Origin: Muribaculaceae bacterium
GTDB taxonomy: Bacteria; Bacteroidota; Bacteroidia; Bacteroidales; Muribaculaceae
Direction of reading: 5' to 3'
DNA length: 64,000 nucleotides
Assembly (NCBI GenBank): GCA_014867205.1
Contig: WGUO01000015.1
Coordinates: forward strand, 1-64,000
Of this stretch, positions 23,815-31,628 are shown in pieces. Below the pieces are notes generated by a model that worked only from the letters and a program-made list of their open reading frames with translations, was not told the origin of the DNA and did not search any database. Within the stretch, counting starts at the first letter, position 1, and each line of letters opens with the position of its first letter. The translations under genes were made by a program, and so were the position numbers.

Positions 23815-23864
23815 TGTTGAGTGCCGGCGCGCCGTTGGTTGTTGAGTGCCGGCGCGCCGTTGGC
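23815..23864. repeat. 25-bp GC-rich tandem repeat (2 units) downstream of ferritin
   Basis: TGTTGAGTGCCGGCGCGCCG(TTGGT) at 23815-23839 is repeated at 23840-23864 with only the last base changed. Each unit contains the palindrome GCCGGCGCGCCG. GCCCGG-rich inverted repeats precede it (23766-23812). Confidence 0.8.
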
Positions 23865-23872
23865 CGCCGGTC

Positions 23873-24385
23873 TTAGCGCAACTGGGGCGCGGTGTAGGTG
23901 CGGGCGGCCAGCTCGCGGTCGATCTGCAGGATGCCGGTGCCGTCCTCGCCTACGAGGTCAAGGTTGTCGATGATGTCCTGAACGTTCGACTCCTCCTCTA
24001 CCTGCTCGGCGATGTAGGCGTTGAGCATCTGGCGCGACGCGTAGTCCTTCTCGTTCTCGGCCAGCTCGTAGAGCGCGTGGATGCGGCGGGTGACGGTCTG
24101 CTCGTGTGCTAATGTGTCGGCGAAAGTCTCGTGGATCGATGTCCAGGTCTGCTTGACGTTCTCGATGGGCTTCAGCTCAACCACGCCGTCGCGGTCGTGT
24201 ACATAGTCCATGAAGGCCTCGGCATGCGCCATCTCCTCGCGTGACTGCACGCGGAACCAGTTGGCGAAGCCTGTACGGCCCTTCTCGCGCCAGAAGTTCG
24301 ACATGGCCAGATAGAGGTATGCCGACTGTAACTCGAAGTTGATCTGATCGTTGATGGCTGATGCCAGTTTGTCATTGATTTTCAT
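23873..24385 (-). CDS. ftnA: Ferritin (FtnA type)
   Basis: 170 residues, four-helix bundle storing iron. Di-iron ligands are visible: Glu in QINFELQSAYLYLAM (about residue 18), EExxH in SREEMAHAEAF (about 50-54), and the later Gln/Glu set in AYIAEQVEEESNV. Haem-free, non-Dps length. It is transcribed alone; its upstream gap holds TTAGGTG runs and 48-bp repeat copy f. Confidence 0.95.
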   Translation of the reverse strand: MKINDKLASAINDQINFELQSAYLYLAMSNFWREKGRTGFANWFRVQSREEMAHAEAFMDYVHDRDGVVELKPIENVKQTWTSIHETFADTLAHEQTVTRRIHALYELAENEKDYASRQMLNAYIAEQVEEESNVQDIIDNLDLVGEDGTGILQIDRELAARTYTAPQLR

Positions 24386-24455
24386 ATGGGTTATATTTAA
24401 AGGTTTAAAGGCGATAGGTGTTAGGTGTTAGGTGTCAGAGGGGGTAAGGGAGTAT

Positions 24456-24502
24456 AGACTGCGGATTGCTCCCTGCAGTCGCAACACTCGACGTGGGACA
24501 GT
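24456..24502 (+). repeat. 48-bp interspersed repeat, copy f
   Basis: AGACTGCGGATTGCTCCCTG then CAGTCGCAACACTCGACGTG and GGACAGTG; nearly the reverse complement of copy e (21785-21834). TTAGGTG (24416-24437) and TAACACC (24523-24550) units flank it in opposite orientation. Confidence 0.75.
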
Positions 24503-24622
24503 GAGTGGCCTTCACCTTAAGCCTAAAATCTAACACCTAAAATCTAACAACAAATTTACAAACTTTTTGCCGTTTGGCAAAAATATTTGCCACCTATATT
24601 TCCCCGTTTCTAAAATAGTAAT

Positions 24623-24630
24623 TACTTTTG
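24623..24630 (+). promoter_or_regulatory. -7 element upstream of the SDR-like gene
   Basis: TACTTTTG fits TAnnTTTG; no clear -33 TTTG. The predicted transcript start near 24637 leaves a leader of about 13 bases before the TTG at 24650. Confidence 0.4.
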
Positions 24631-24649
24631 CATTCAAATGTTCTGAATT

Positions 24650-25459
24650 TTGGGAATTATTAGGAAATATAAAGGAAATTACAGCATAGCGGACCCGGAC
24701 TCTATGGTAGGCGCCTATCTGGCCAAATATCTTGAGTCTCAGCCTTCTTTCACTCATCATGTCCTCTTCGTCTGCGGCAGGGAGCCGTTTGATCCGGCCG
24801 CCGGCCCAGTGGCGGCAGAGGCAGTGGTCCTGCTCAGCTCGCATCTTGTCTACAGTTCTGACGCGGGCGAGGGTGTCGACGAGTCGCGCCCCACGTTCGC
24901 CTGGAGCGACGAGGGCCGCGCCATGGCACGCGCCGAGATGGCGGCAGAGAAGTGGGCCGCCGCCAAGGGTATCCCCCTCGCCATAGTCCGCCCCGCGCTG
25001 ACATTCGGCCGCGGCGTAGACGGCGACATGCTGCGGCTCTTCAACCGCGTGATTCGCGGCCACTACGTGCATATCCGAGGCAACGACGCCAAGGTGTCGC
25101 TCGTCACGGCCCTCGACGTGGCCCGCGCAATGGCTGCCCTCGCCGGACGGACGGGCATCTACAACGTCTCCGACGGGCGCGCCCACACGTGGCTCTCGCT
25201 CGTCGAGGCCATGACGGCCAACGCCGGCGCCCCCAAGCGCATGACGCATCTCCCCGAGGCATGGGCGCTCTGGATACGGCGCGTGTTCGGCTGGCTCCCG
25301 ATCGTGAGGGAGACCCTCTCGGCCGAGGCTCTCGAGCCGTTGTCGCGCACGCTCGTGCTCGACAACTCGCGTGTCCGCGAGGCCACTGGAATCGACTTCC
25401 ACGACACGGTGGCCGTAATCTCAAGAACAGACAATACTTACCCGTATGAAGACGATTGA
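24650..25459 (+). CDS. SDR-like protein, NAD(P)-epimerase fold, probably degenerate
   Basis: 269 residues from a TTG start; an ATG at 24703 would remove part of the first Rossmann element, so TTG is preferred. The extended-SDR fold is recognisable in VVLLSSHLVYSSDAGEG, IPLAIVRPALTFGRGV, KVSLVTALDVARAMAAL and GIYNVSDGRAHTWLSLVEAM. Key residues are missing: the GxxGxxG segment reads DPDSMVG and the YxxxK site reads MAAEK, so Lys stays but Tyr is replaced by Met. Catalysis by the usual mechanism is unlikely. The stop overlaps the next gene by 14 bp, implying a two-gene operon. Confidence 0.8.
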   Translation: MGIIRKYKGNYSIADPDSMVGAYLAKYLESQPSFTHHVLFVCGREPFDPAAGPVAAEAVVLLSSHLVYSSDAGEGVDESRPTFAWSDEGRAMARAEMAAEKWAAAKGIPLAIVRPALTFGRGVDGDMLRLFNRVIRGHYVHIRGNDAKVSLVTALDVARAMAALAGRTGIYNVSDGRAHTWLSLVEAMTANAGAPKRMTHLPEAWALWIRRVFGWLPIVRETLSAEALEPLSRTLVLDNSRVREATGIDFHDTVAVISRTDNTYPYEDD

Positions 25460-26303
25460 CAAGATACAGAAGGGGATGGGGCAGTTGGGGGCCACCTTAG
25501 CGTCGCTGGTAAAGATACCGCTCATGTCGCGCAGGCCCTCGCCGCGCTCGCGCGAGGAGAAGGACACCATCATCGTGATGGGCAACGGGCCGTCTCTGCG
25601 CGACGCCATGACCGACCACCGCGACGTGCTGATGGCCTATCCGCGCCTTGCCGTCAACCTCTCGGCGCTCGCCCCGGAGTTCCGCGAGTTGCGCCCCGAC
25701 TATTACATCCTGGCTGATATCGCCTTCTTTGTCAAGGAGAAGACTGGCAAGGTGCCCGCGTTCTGGGAGGCTCTAACTTCCGTCGACTGGCCGATGACGC
25801 TTTTCCTGCCCGCCACGGCGCGAAAGATGCCCGAGGTCAGACGCCTTCCGACCAACATCACCGTGAAGTATTACAACCTGACGCCGGCCGAGGGCTGCCG
25901 CTGGCTCATGCATCCGGTCTATGACTTAGGACTGGCCATGCCGCGGCCCCGCAATGTGCTGATCCCCTCGATCATGTCGTCGATGCGCGAGGGGTTCCGC
26001 CGCATCGTGCTCATCGGCGCCGACCATAACTGGAGCAAGACGCTCTGGGTCACCGACCGCAACTGTGTCGTGTCGGTGCAGCCCCATTTCTATAAGGATG
26101 ACGACAAGGAACTGCGCCGCGCCGAGGAGATATTCCGCAACGTGCGCCTGCATGAGGTCTATGAGAATTATGCGATAGCATTCCGCAGTTATTTCAACGT
26201 GAAGGCTTATGCGGAGAGGCGCGGCGTCGAGATTCTCAACGCCACGCCCGGCAGTTTCATCGACGCCTTCCAGCGCATCAGTCTCGACGATCTGCGACGC
26301 TGA
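25446..26303 (+). CDS. DUF115/MptE-like protein
   Basis: 285 residues. The block DTIIVMGNGPSLRDAM near residue 41, with later RPDYYILADIAFF and FRRIVLIGADHNWSKTL, resembles the DUF115-like/MptE fold found in proteins near glycan and flagellin-modification genes. Its substrate is unknown. It starts inside the end of the SDR-like gene and its last 26 bases overlap the convergent gene at 26278-27510. Confidence 0.75.
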   Translation: MKTIDKIQKGMGQLGATLASLVKIPLMSRRPSPRSREEKDTIIVMGNGPSLRDAMTDHRDVLMAYPRLAVNLSALAPEFRELRPDYYILADIAFFVKEKTGKVPAFWEALTSVDWPMTLFLPATARKMPEVRRLPTNITVKYYNLTPAEGCRWLMHPVYDLGLAMPRPRNVLIPSIMSSMREGFRRIVLIGADHNWSKTLWVTDRNCVVSVQPHFYKDDDKELRRAEEIFRNVRLHEVYENYAIAFRSYFNVKAYAERRGVEILNATPGSFIDAFQRISLDDLRR

Positions 26304-27510
26304 ATGTCAGCGCGTCGACCTTGGCTCCTCGTCTGAGACGCGCCTCCACGCGCAGCCAGCGGCAGCGCACCGCGCGCAGGAACCGTATGTGCGGTCCGCG
26401 CGAGGTGGCCAGCCTGTGCCACCGCTCTCGGTGGTGTGAGGCGTAGAGGGTCATCTCCACATCATCAGTGCCGCGTCCGAATACTCCGCGCAGTGTGACG
26501 CCCCTGACCCGTTTCTCGCGCTCGGGCATCCCGAGGTCGAGCGGCTCGGTGGCGAGCATCACGTGCGTGTGCGGCACCTCCGGCTCGTCAGGCAGGTCTG
26601 GGTCATTGCCCCCGATGTTGTCGATGTCGGCCTTCGGAAAACTTTCCCAGTCATCAAGATTCTTGCGCCCGAGCGGCAGTCGTATGCCGGTCTTGCCGGC
26701 TGTGGCCTCGGCGATCGGCACGGAGGCAATCACGCGGAACGAGCGGTCGTTCTCGGCCGCCTCTGCCACGACGTCGGCTTCCAGCCGCCGGTAGTGCCAT
26801 ATGCGCACGTTCTCGCCGTAGAGCGCATAACTCCGTATCCCCTCCACGCTCTCGTCGCCGGCAAGCATGTCGCATTGTCGTGTGGCGATGATGTCGAGAT
26901 GAGTGACATTCTCGGCCAGTGCGGCGGACACCGCAAAGGCCGGGATGTCGGCGGTGAGGGTCTGGGGCGTGTTCATCAGTTCGACGCGGGTGCGGAGTGT
27001 GGTGCCTCCGAACTGCAGTTCGCGTATCACGACGAGGGGAGCGCGGTCGGCGGGCGTAAGAAGACGTGGCGTGCTGACTGCTGCATATTTGCCATCCTTG
27101 CGCCGCAGGGCGCAGGCCACGCGCAGCGGTCGCGTGAAGAGTCCGGCACGCGACGCGTCGGTGAAGGAGCGGTTGATGGCGCCCATCACGGCCGAGGTAA
27201 TCCGTTTCAGCAGAATGTCGCTCGGCGGTGTGGCTGTGGCTACGCCGGTACCGGCCCACGCCTCGACGACGGGGATATCCCCGTCGGGCACGGTTACGGT
27301 GACATCCGTCACCGGGTGCGTATACCGCGACGAGGCATAAGCCTCGAGCTCCGCCGCCGCCAGCCTCAGCCCCAACTCCGGAACCGTCGGCTCCGATCCT
27401 GTCGCTTCCGCCACCGGCACAGTCGGGGTAGTCTCAATATTCGTATCAGCAACCGTCGGTATAGGCATAATCGAGCAATTTTTCTCAGTCAGTTCAATCC
27501 GTATTTTCAT
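26278..27510 (-). CDS. Orphan beta-rich protein, possibly phage or surface related
   Basis: 410 residues, not recognised. No signal peptide or membrane segment is seen. A Thr/Val/Pro-rich N-terminus (about 1-45) is followed by predicted beta-sandwich sequence; the last 90 residues (VEMTLYASHHRERWHRLATS, FLRAVRCRWLRVEARL) resemble the terminal domain of hypothetical proteins in Bacteroidetes mobile elements, by memory only. Composition is GC-rich, as in its neighbours. A -7-like TAATTTTG (27557-27550) lies upstream. It overlaps tail to tail with the preceding gene. Function unknown. Confidence 0.75.
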   Translation of the reverse strand: MKIRIELTEKNCSIMPIPTVADTNIETTPTVPVAEATGSEPTVPELGLRLAAAELEAYASSRYTHPVTDVTVTVPDGDIPVVEAWAGTGVATATPPSDILLKRITSAVMGAINRSFTDASRAGLFTRPLRVACALRRKDGKYAAVSTPRLLTPADRAPLVVIRELQFGGTTLRTRVELMNTPQTLTADIPAFAVSAALAENVTHLDIIATRQCDMLAGDESVEGIRSYALYGENVRIWHYRRLEADVVAEAAENDRSFRVIASVPIAEATAGKTGIRLPLGRKNLDDWESFPKADIDNIGGNDPDLPDEPEVPHTHVMLATEPLDLGMPEREKRVRGVTLRGVFGRGTDDVEMTLYASHHRERWHRLATSRGPHIRFLRAVRCRWLRVEARLRRGAKVDALTFSVADRRD

Positions 27511-27597
27511 AAGCCGGTTAGATGTTAATTAAAAAAACCTCATTTCCGGCAAAATTAATTTCCTTTCTCTCGCCTCCGCCTTTATCTGTACACAATT

Positions 27598-27623
27598 AAG
27601 GCGGCTCCGGGGGGAGCCGCCTT
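27598..27623 (-). terminator. Terminator of the secreted glycan-binding-like gene
   Basis: AAGGCGGCTCC and GGAGCCGCCTT form an 11-bp stem with a GGGG loop, followed on the minus strand by AATTGTG. The T tract is short. Confidence 0.6.
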
Positions 27624-27667
27624 GGCGGGGAATCCAGGGGATTCCGTTGTTTCTTTTGTCGGTGTGA

Positions 27668-28624
27668 TTACTTCACGAGGACCTTGCTGGCCTTGTCACC
27701 CTTCACAACGATGTAGAGACCGTTCTCGGGCTGAGCCACGCGAACACCCTGCATGTTGTAGTAAACGGGAGCTGCATTCTCCTCAGCCTCGATAGCTGCT
27801 ACGCCGCTGCCATTCAAAGCGATCTCAATCCATGCCTCGGGGCAAGCGAGTTCCTTGTCGTTGCTGAAGATAGCCTGAACTGTAGACTTGTCCTTGCTTA
27901 CGATAGCCCACATTGCGCCGTTCCACTCCTCCTCGAGAGTGATGTTTGCATTTGCGTTGAAGAATATGTCTGTCTCAACGTCGAAAAGGATAGGCTCGCC
28001 GTCGCTGCCGTAGTTGTATTTTGCCCAGCCTGCGTCAGCAATCTTGAAAGACTCGCCGGCTGCGATAACCTGATCGTCACCACATACCTTGTGGAAGATC
28101 TGGTTCTCATAGCTCGGAGTGAGAAGCCATGCCTCGCCAAGTTCGCCGTCAATACCCTCGTTGAGCCAGCCGTTCATGTCGCCGCGGAGGAATACACGTA
28201 CCGGGGGCTGGGGTGTGTTGGTTGTAAGAGTGATGGTCTTGAGGTCACCAGATACGACTACATCGTAGTCACCCTGCCAGGGAGTAAGGATGTTTTCCTT
28301 GCCGAATTTGAGGTCTACTGTTGCGCCGGGATTGTCACCATACTCACAGGTATAGCAGTTGCCCTCTGCCTGCCAGTTGTCCCAAGTGCCGTCTGCTACT
28401 GTGGAGATTGTGAATGACGAAAGACCGTTAACGTGGATCTTGTAAACGCCATCCTCGAATGTCATCTGTGTCGGATCTCCCTTGTCACCTACGTTCCAGT
28501 CGTTAGCGAAACCGCCGTTGTCGGGACCTGCACTCTGACCTGTGATGTAAAGGGGTGCACCGTTCTGTGCGTTGGCTGCGAGAGCCATGCATGCTACTGC
28601 TGCAAGAGCGTAAATTTTTTTCAT
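27668..28624 (-). CDS. Secreted SusE/F-like glycan-binding protein with C-terminal sorting-like domain
   Basis: 318 residues. Signal peptide MKKIYALAAVACMALAANAQ without a lipobox Cys. Two beta-sandwich modules: residues 22-120, and 121-250 starting VRVFLRGDMNGWLNEGIDG, which resembles SusE/SusF starch-binding CBMs. The last 40 residues (APVYYNMQGVRVAQPENGLY, IVVKGDKASKVLVK) match the Bacteroidales Por-secretion/T9SS-like C-terminal domain. It follows the SusF-like gene but is separated by a strong terminator and has its own promoter, so it can be expressed apart from the Sus operon. Confidence 0.8.
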   Translation of the reverse strand: MKKIYALAAVACMALAANAQNGAPLYITGQSAGPDNGGFANDWNVGDKGDPTQMTFEDGVYKIHVNGLSSFTISTVADGTWDNWQAEGNCYTCEYGDNPGATVDLKFGKENILTPWQGDYDVVVSGDLKTITLTTNTPQPPVRVFLRGDMNGWLNEGIDGELGEAWLLTPSYENQIFHKVCGDDQVIAAGESFKIADAGWAKYNYGSDGEPILFDVETDIFFNANANITLEEEWNGAMWAIVSKDKSTVQAIFSNDKELACPEAWIEIALNGSGVAAIEAEENAAPVYYNMQGVRVAQPENGLYIVVKGDKASKVLVK

Positions 28625-28740
28625 AACTTAATTGTTAGATTTTTTGGTTAATATTTGTTGTTGTCTATTTTCAGGTGTGATTTTTTGGATTCGATAGTGC
28701 AAGAATGTTTATGTTGAGTCCTCACGGCACGAATTCGGTG

Positions 28741-28772
28741 CAAAGTTAGAAACAATTATTCTGATTCGCAAC
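28741..28772 (-). promoter_or_regulatory. Bacteroidetes-type promoter for the secreted protein gene
   Basis: On the minus strand GTTG (28772-28769), 20 bp, TAACTTTG (28748-28741). It gives a leader of about 110 bases. The AT-rich stretch 28772-28815 upstream could be a curved UP-like region. Confidence 0.65.
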
Positions 28773-28881
28773 ATTTTTTATTAAAATTTTTCAAAAAATT
28801 TTTATTCGGCTTATTTTTCCTCATTTTCCGAATATCCTGACTGCTATATGGGTTACATATCTCGGCCACGGCAAAAAAGCA

Positions 28882-28909
28882 AGAAGCCCGGCTCTTGCGG
28901 GCCGGGCTT
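28882..28909 (-). terminator. Terminator of the Sus-like operon
   Basis: GAAGCCCGGC and GCCGGGCTTC pair over 10 bp around an 8-base loop, followed on the minus strand by TTGCTTTTTTG. Confidence 0.85.
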
Positions 28910-28928
28910 CCGATTGTATTATCGTGAC

Positions 28929-30461
28929 TTATTTTTTAACAATTGTCACTGTGTAGGGATATACGCCGAAGTTGACTGTCACGTCATACTTGCCTTTCTC
29001 TCCGGTCTGGAGGTTCGCACCGCCATCCTGCTTGTTGACCGTATAGACCTTTGTGCCGTTCATGTCAGAGATCTTCTGGCCGCTGAAGGCTATTACCCAG
29101 TCACCGTTGCAGTTGATCTTGAACTCGTCGCCGATCTCAACGTCCTTGGCTGTCCAGGTCTTCAGATCCTTCGACGGAGTCAGCGGGGTTGCTGTCTCGA
29201 GATTCCACTCGTTGCCGTCGCCGATTACCGACATGCTGGTAAGGCCGGTGAGCTCGTAGGTAAGCTGAACGAGGTTGACATTTACCCAGTAGAGGGTGTT
29301 GCCCTTGACAGGAGCAGTCAGTTTCGTACCGTCGGATGTGGCTGTCATGTTACCGCTCTGGCTAAGGCCATCCTCCGATACCACAGGCTCGGAGTTGGGA
29401 TCCTGCTTGAAGATCACGGCGCCGTTCTTGTCAGGCTGCGCGCCGAGTGTCCACTGACGGTTGATTGCCGTCACACCGGTGTAGTTGATGTAGTTGTCGG
29501 TGTAGAGCAGCATCAGGTCCGCAGGCTTGGTAGATCCGCTGAACGGATAGAGAACCTCGAACGCGTAACTGTAAACGAATGATTCCTGCTCGATGTTGAC
29601 TGTGAGCAGCATCGAGCCCATCATACCCTTGATAACGATCGGATAGGTGTAGGGCGTAATGTCTATAGGAATCAGCTTGCCCGATGTCTCCGACACGGGA
29701 GTGTTTGTGCCGAGGATACCGGCCAGTTTCTTGGCCTCGTATGCCGACTGCGGAACGACTGCGAAACTGTAGCCGTCAATCGACTCCTGCTCGGTGATGT
29801 CGAACTTGACAGCGAATTCGGGGTTGTCGTAGGGTGACACACCGGCGCCGCTGGTGTTGTTCATCAGCAGGGCTTTGCTGAAAGAGAAGATCTTGTTGCC
29901 GTTCTCGCCCATGGTGCAGGGCACGAGGTAGTATGCATCCTCGATCACCTTGGCCGGGTCGAGAGTCTCGATCTTGAATGTAGAGGGGCAATAGGTCGCC
30001 GTGATGCCGCCGAGACGCATGCGGGTTGTGCCGCGCTCCGCGTAGGCCACGAAGCGTGTGGCCACGTCATAGTTGCCAGGCTTCTTGGTCATGACCTCCT
30101 GGATAGCGCCGTTGAAGAGGTCGGGGTTCACAAGCACCGTGTTGTCGGTGATGGTTGTATTGAGTGTGGTCACCTTGGTGAAGTTGGCGTCGCTGCCCAC
30201 CTCCATGTCAATGGCGAGGTCATAGTTCTCGGGGAAATTGACGAGTTCGGTCACGTTGGCCACCGGAACATCCTGGTTGTTCTTGTTGAACTCCTTGAGG
30301 TTTACCGTGGCAGTGCCCTGGGTGAGCACGATGCCGGAGTTCTCGAACACTCCGTCGGGCTCGGGATAGGTCTGGCCCGGAGGATTGGGCAGGTCGAAAT
30401 TCTCGCACGATGCCAAAACCATGGTCAGAGCCAGAGCTGATATGAATTTTATCTTTTTCAT
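28929..30461 (-). CDS. SusF/SusE-like outer-membrane glycan-binding lipoprotein
   Basis: 510 residues. Lipoprotein signal MKKIKFISALALTMVLASCE with Cys at 19. The N-terminal half is SusE-like (SGIVLTQGTATVNLKEFNKN); the C-terminal 100 residues (MSVIGDGNEWNLETATPLTP, WTAKDVEIGDEFKINCNGDW) form a starch-type CBM of the DUF5115 kind. It would sit on the cell surface and hold glycan for the SusC/D pair. Fourth gene of the operon, 73 bp after the SusE-like gene with a hairpin between. Confidence 0.85.
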   Translation of the reverse strand: MKKIKFISALALTMVLASCENFDLPNPPGQTYPEPDGVFENSGIVLTQGTATVNLKEFNKNNQDVPVANVTELVNFPENYDLAIDMEVGSDANFTKVTTLNTTITDNTVLVNPDLFNGAIQEVMTKKPGNYDVATRFVAYAERGTTRMRLGGITATYCPSTFKIETLDPAKVIEDAYYLVPCTMGENGNKIFSFSKALLMNNTSGAGVSPYDNPEFAVKFDITEQESIDGYSFAVVPQSAYEAKKLAGILGTNTPVSETSGKLIPIDITPYTYPIVIKGMMGSMLLTVNIEQESFVYSYAFEVLYPFSGSTKPADLMLLYTDNYINYTGVTAINRQWTLGAQPDKNGAVIFKQDPNSEPVVSEDGLSQSGNMTATSDGTKLTAPVKGNTLYWVNVNLVQLTYELTGLTSMSVIGDGNEWNLETATPLTPSKDLKTWTAKDVEIGDEFKINCNGDWVIAFSGQKISDMNGTKVYTVNKQDGGANLQTGEKGKYDVTVNFGVYPYTVTIVKK

Positions 30462-30496
30462 AAGTCTTATTTACTGTTTTAGTTGATTGGCTTTAT

Positions 30497-30525
30497 GCCC
30501 GGGGAGGGATGTGCCATCCCCGGGC
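30497..30525 (-). promoter_or_regulatory. Intercistronic hairpin between SusE- and SusF-like genes
   Basis: GCCCGGGGA and TCCCCGGGC form a perfect 9-bp stem with an 11-base loop. There is no T tract, so it more likely protects an mRNA end or marks a processing site than terminates. Confidence 0.6.
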
Positions 30526-30534
30526 GTTAAGGCA

Positions 30535-31551
30535 TCACTCGAAGTTGGGTGTACGGTCGTTGAATGTTACGGTGTGTTTACCCTCCTTGACATAGATCTT
30601 CAGGTTGACCTGGTCCACAACGATGGTTATCGGGGTAGCCTCTCCTACGGCGATACCCCAGTTGCCGAGACCCTTCTCGATTATGTCACCGCTATAGCCG
30701 GCTGCAACCTTGTCGGAAATCTTTTCGCAGAAGAAGTCTGCCTCATTCGAGCCGAGTGAGTAGTCTGCTACCCAGCCGCCGAGCTGACTGAAGAAGCGGA
30801 ACTGTGAGCAGTCGTCAGGATTCTCGGGATCCGGATCAGCCTTCTTCGGCACAAGTCCGAATACGCCGACATAGATCTTCTTGCCGATCATGTCGTTGGG
30901 CTCGAAGAGCGACCAATGCTCGTCGTACTCTGCCTGGTTGGCTGCAGTAGGAGCAAGGAAGCCGTCGTTGCCGTTCTGGAGAACTGAGTTGTCCTCAGTT
31001 GCCACGTTACCGCAGATGTAGATCCATGCCGGCTTCTTCTCTGCGTACTGCACCTTCACCTTGTTGTAGCTTACGACATTGTCGCTGACGATGCGCGAGC
31101 TCTCGATGCCGGGGATGTGGCAGATGGCACGGAAATAGCACTTGTAGAAGTTGTTGCCGATGCCGCGGTTGTTGAAGTCGTCGAGGTCAACGACGTCAAG
31201 CAGCTTGTTGACGGCGGCTCCAAGCTCGAAAGTCTTGATCGACATGGCTGCCGATGTCGGAGTGAGGTTCTCGAGCTCCACAGCTTCCTCAACCGGGCAG
31301 TCCGGATCGAGGCTGACCACAACCGAGTAGTTGCAGATTGCCGAGTAGCCGTAGTCGGGCTGCGAGCAGAAGATGTTGAATGTTGCGGCGTCTGTCATTT
31401 CGGCTGCGCAAAGCATCTCCTGGTCCTGAAGCGCCGGAGTGTTGATGGTGAACTTCGTCGGGTCCTTGTACTTGGGCTCATCCTCCTGCTTGCATGAGGA
31501 GAAACCAAGTGCGACGGCCGCCATCGCCAGTATGATTGATGTTTTTTTCAT
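30535..31551 (-). CDS. SusE-like outer-membrane lipoprotein
   Basis: 338 residues. Lipoprotein signal MKKTSIILAMAAVALGFSSC with Cys at 20. SusE-like N-terminus (KFTINTPALQDQEML) and a C-terminal domain starting WIYICGNVATEDNSVLQNG that resembles a glycan-binding module. It contains several Cys pairs outside the signal, which is unusual for this family. Third gene of the Sus-like operon. Confidence 0.8.
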   Translation of the reverse strand: MKKTSIILAMAAVALGFSSCKQEDEPKYKDPTKFTINTPALQDQEMLCAAEMTDAATFNIFCSQPDYGYSAICNYSVVVSLDPDCPVEEAVELENLTPTSAAMSIKTFELGAAVNKLLDVVDLDDFNNRGIGNNFYKCYFRAICHIPGIESSRIVSDNVVSYNKVKVQYAEKKPAWIYICGNVATEDNSVLQNGNDGFLAPTAANQAEYDEHWSLFEPNDMIGKKIYVGVFGLVPKKADPDPENPDDCSQFRFFSQLGGWVADYSLGSNEADFFCEKISDKVAAGYSGDIIEKGLGNWGIAVGEATPITIVVDQVNLKIYVKEGKHTVTFNDRTPNFE

Positions 31552-31572
31552 GTTTGTTCTGAAATTATATTG

Positions 31573-31612
31573 GGCCGGAGTCCGCGCGACGGAGTCACGG
31601 GGACTCCCGGCC
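31573..31612 (-). promoter_or_regulatory. Intercistronic hairpin between SusD- and SusE-like genes
   Basis: GGCCGGAGTCC (31573-31583) pairs with GGACTCCCGGCC (31601-31612) with a one-base bulge. No T tract. Position suggests differential stability of the susC-susD part versus the rest. Confidence 0.55.
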
Positions 31613-31628
31613 TAAACCTGTTCGACAA

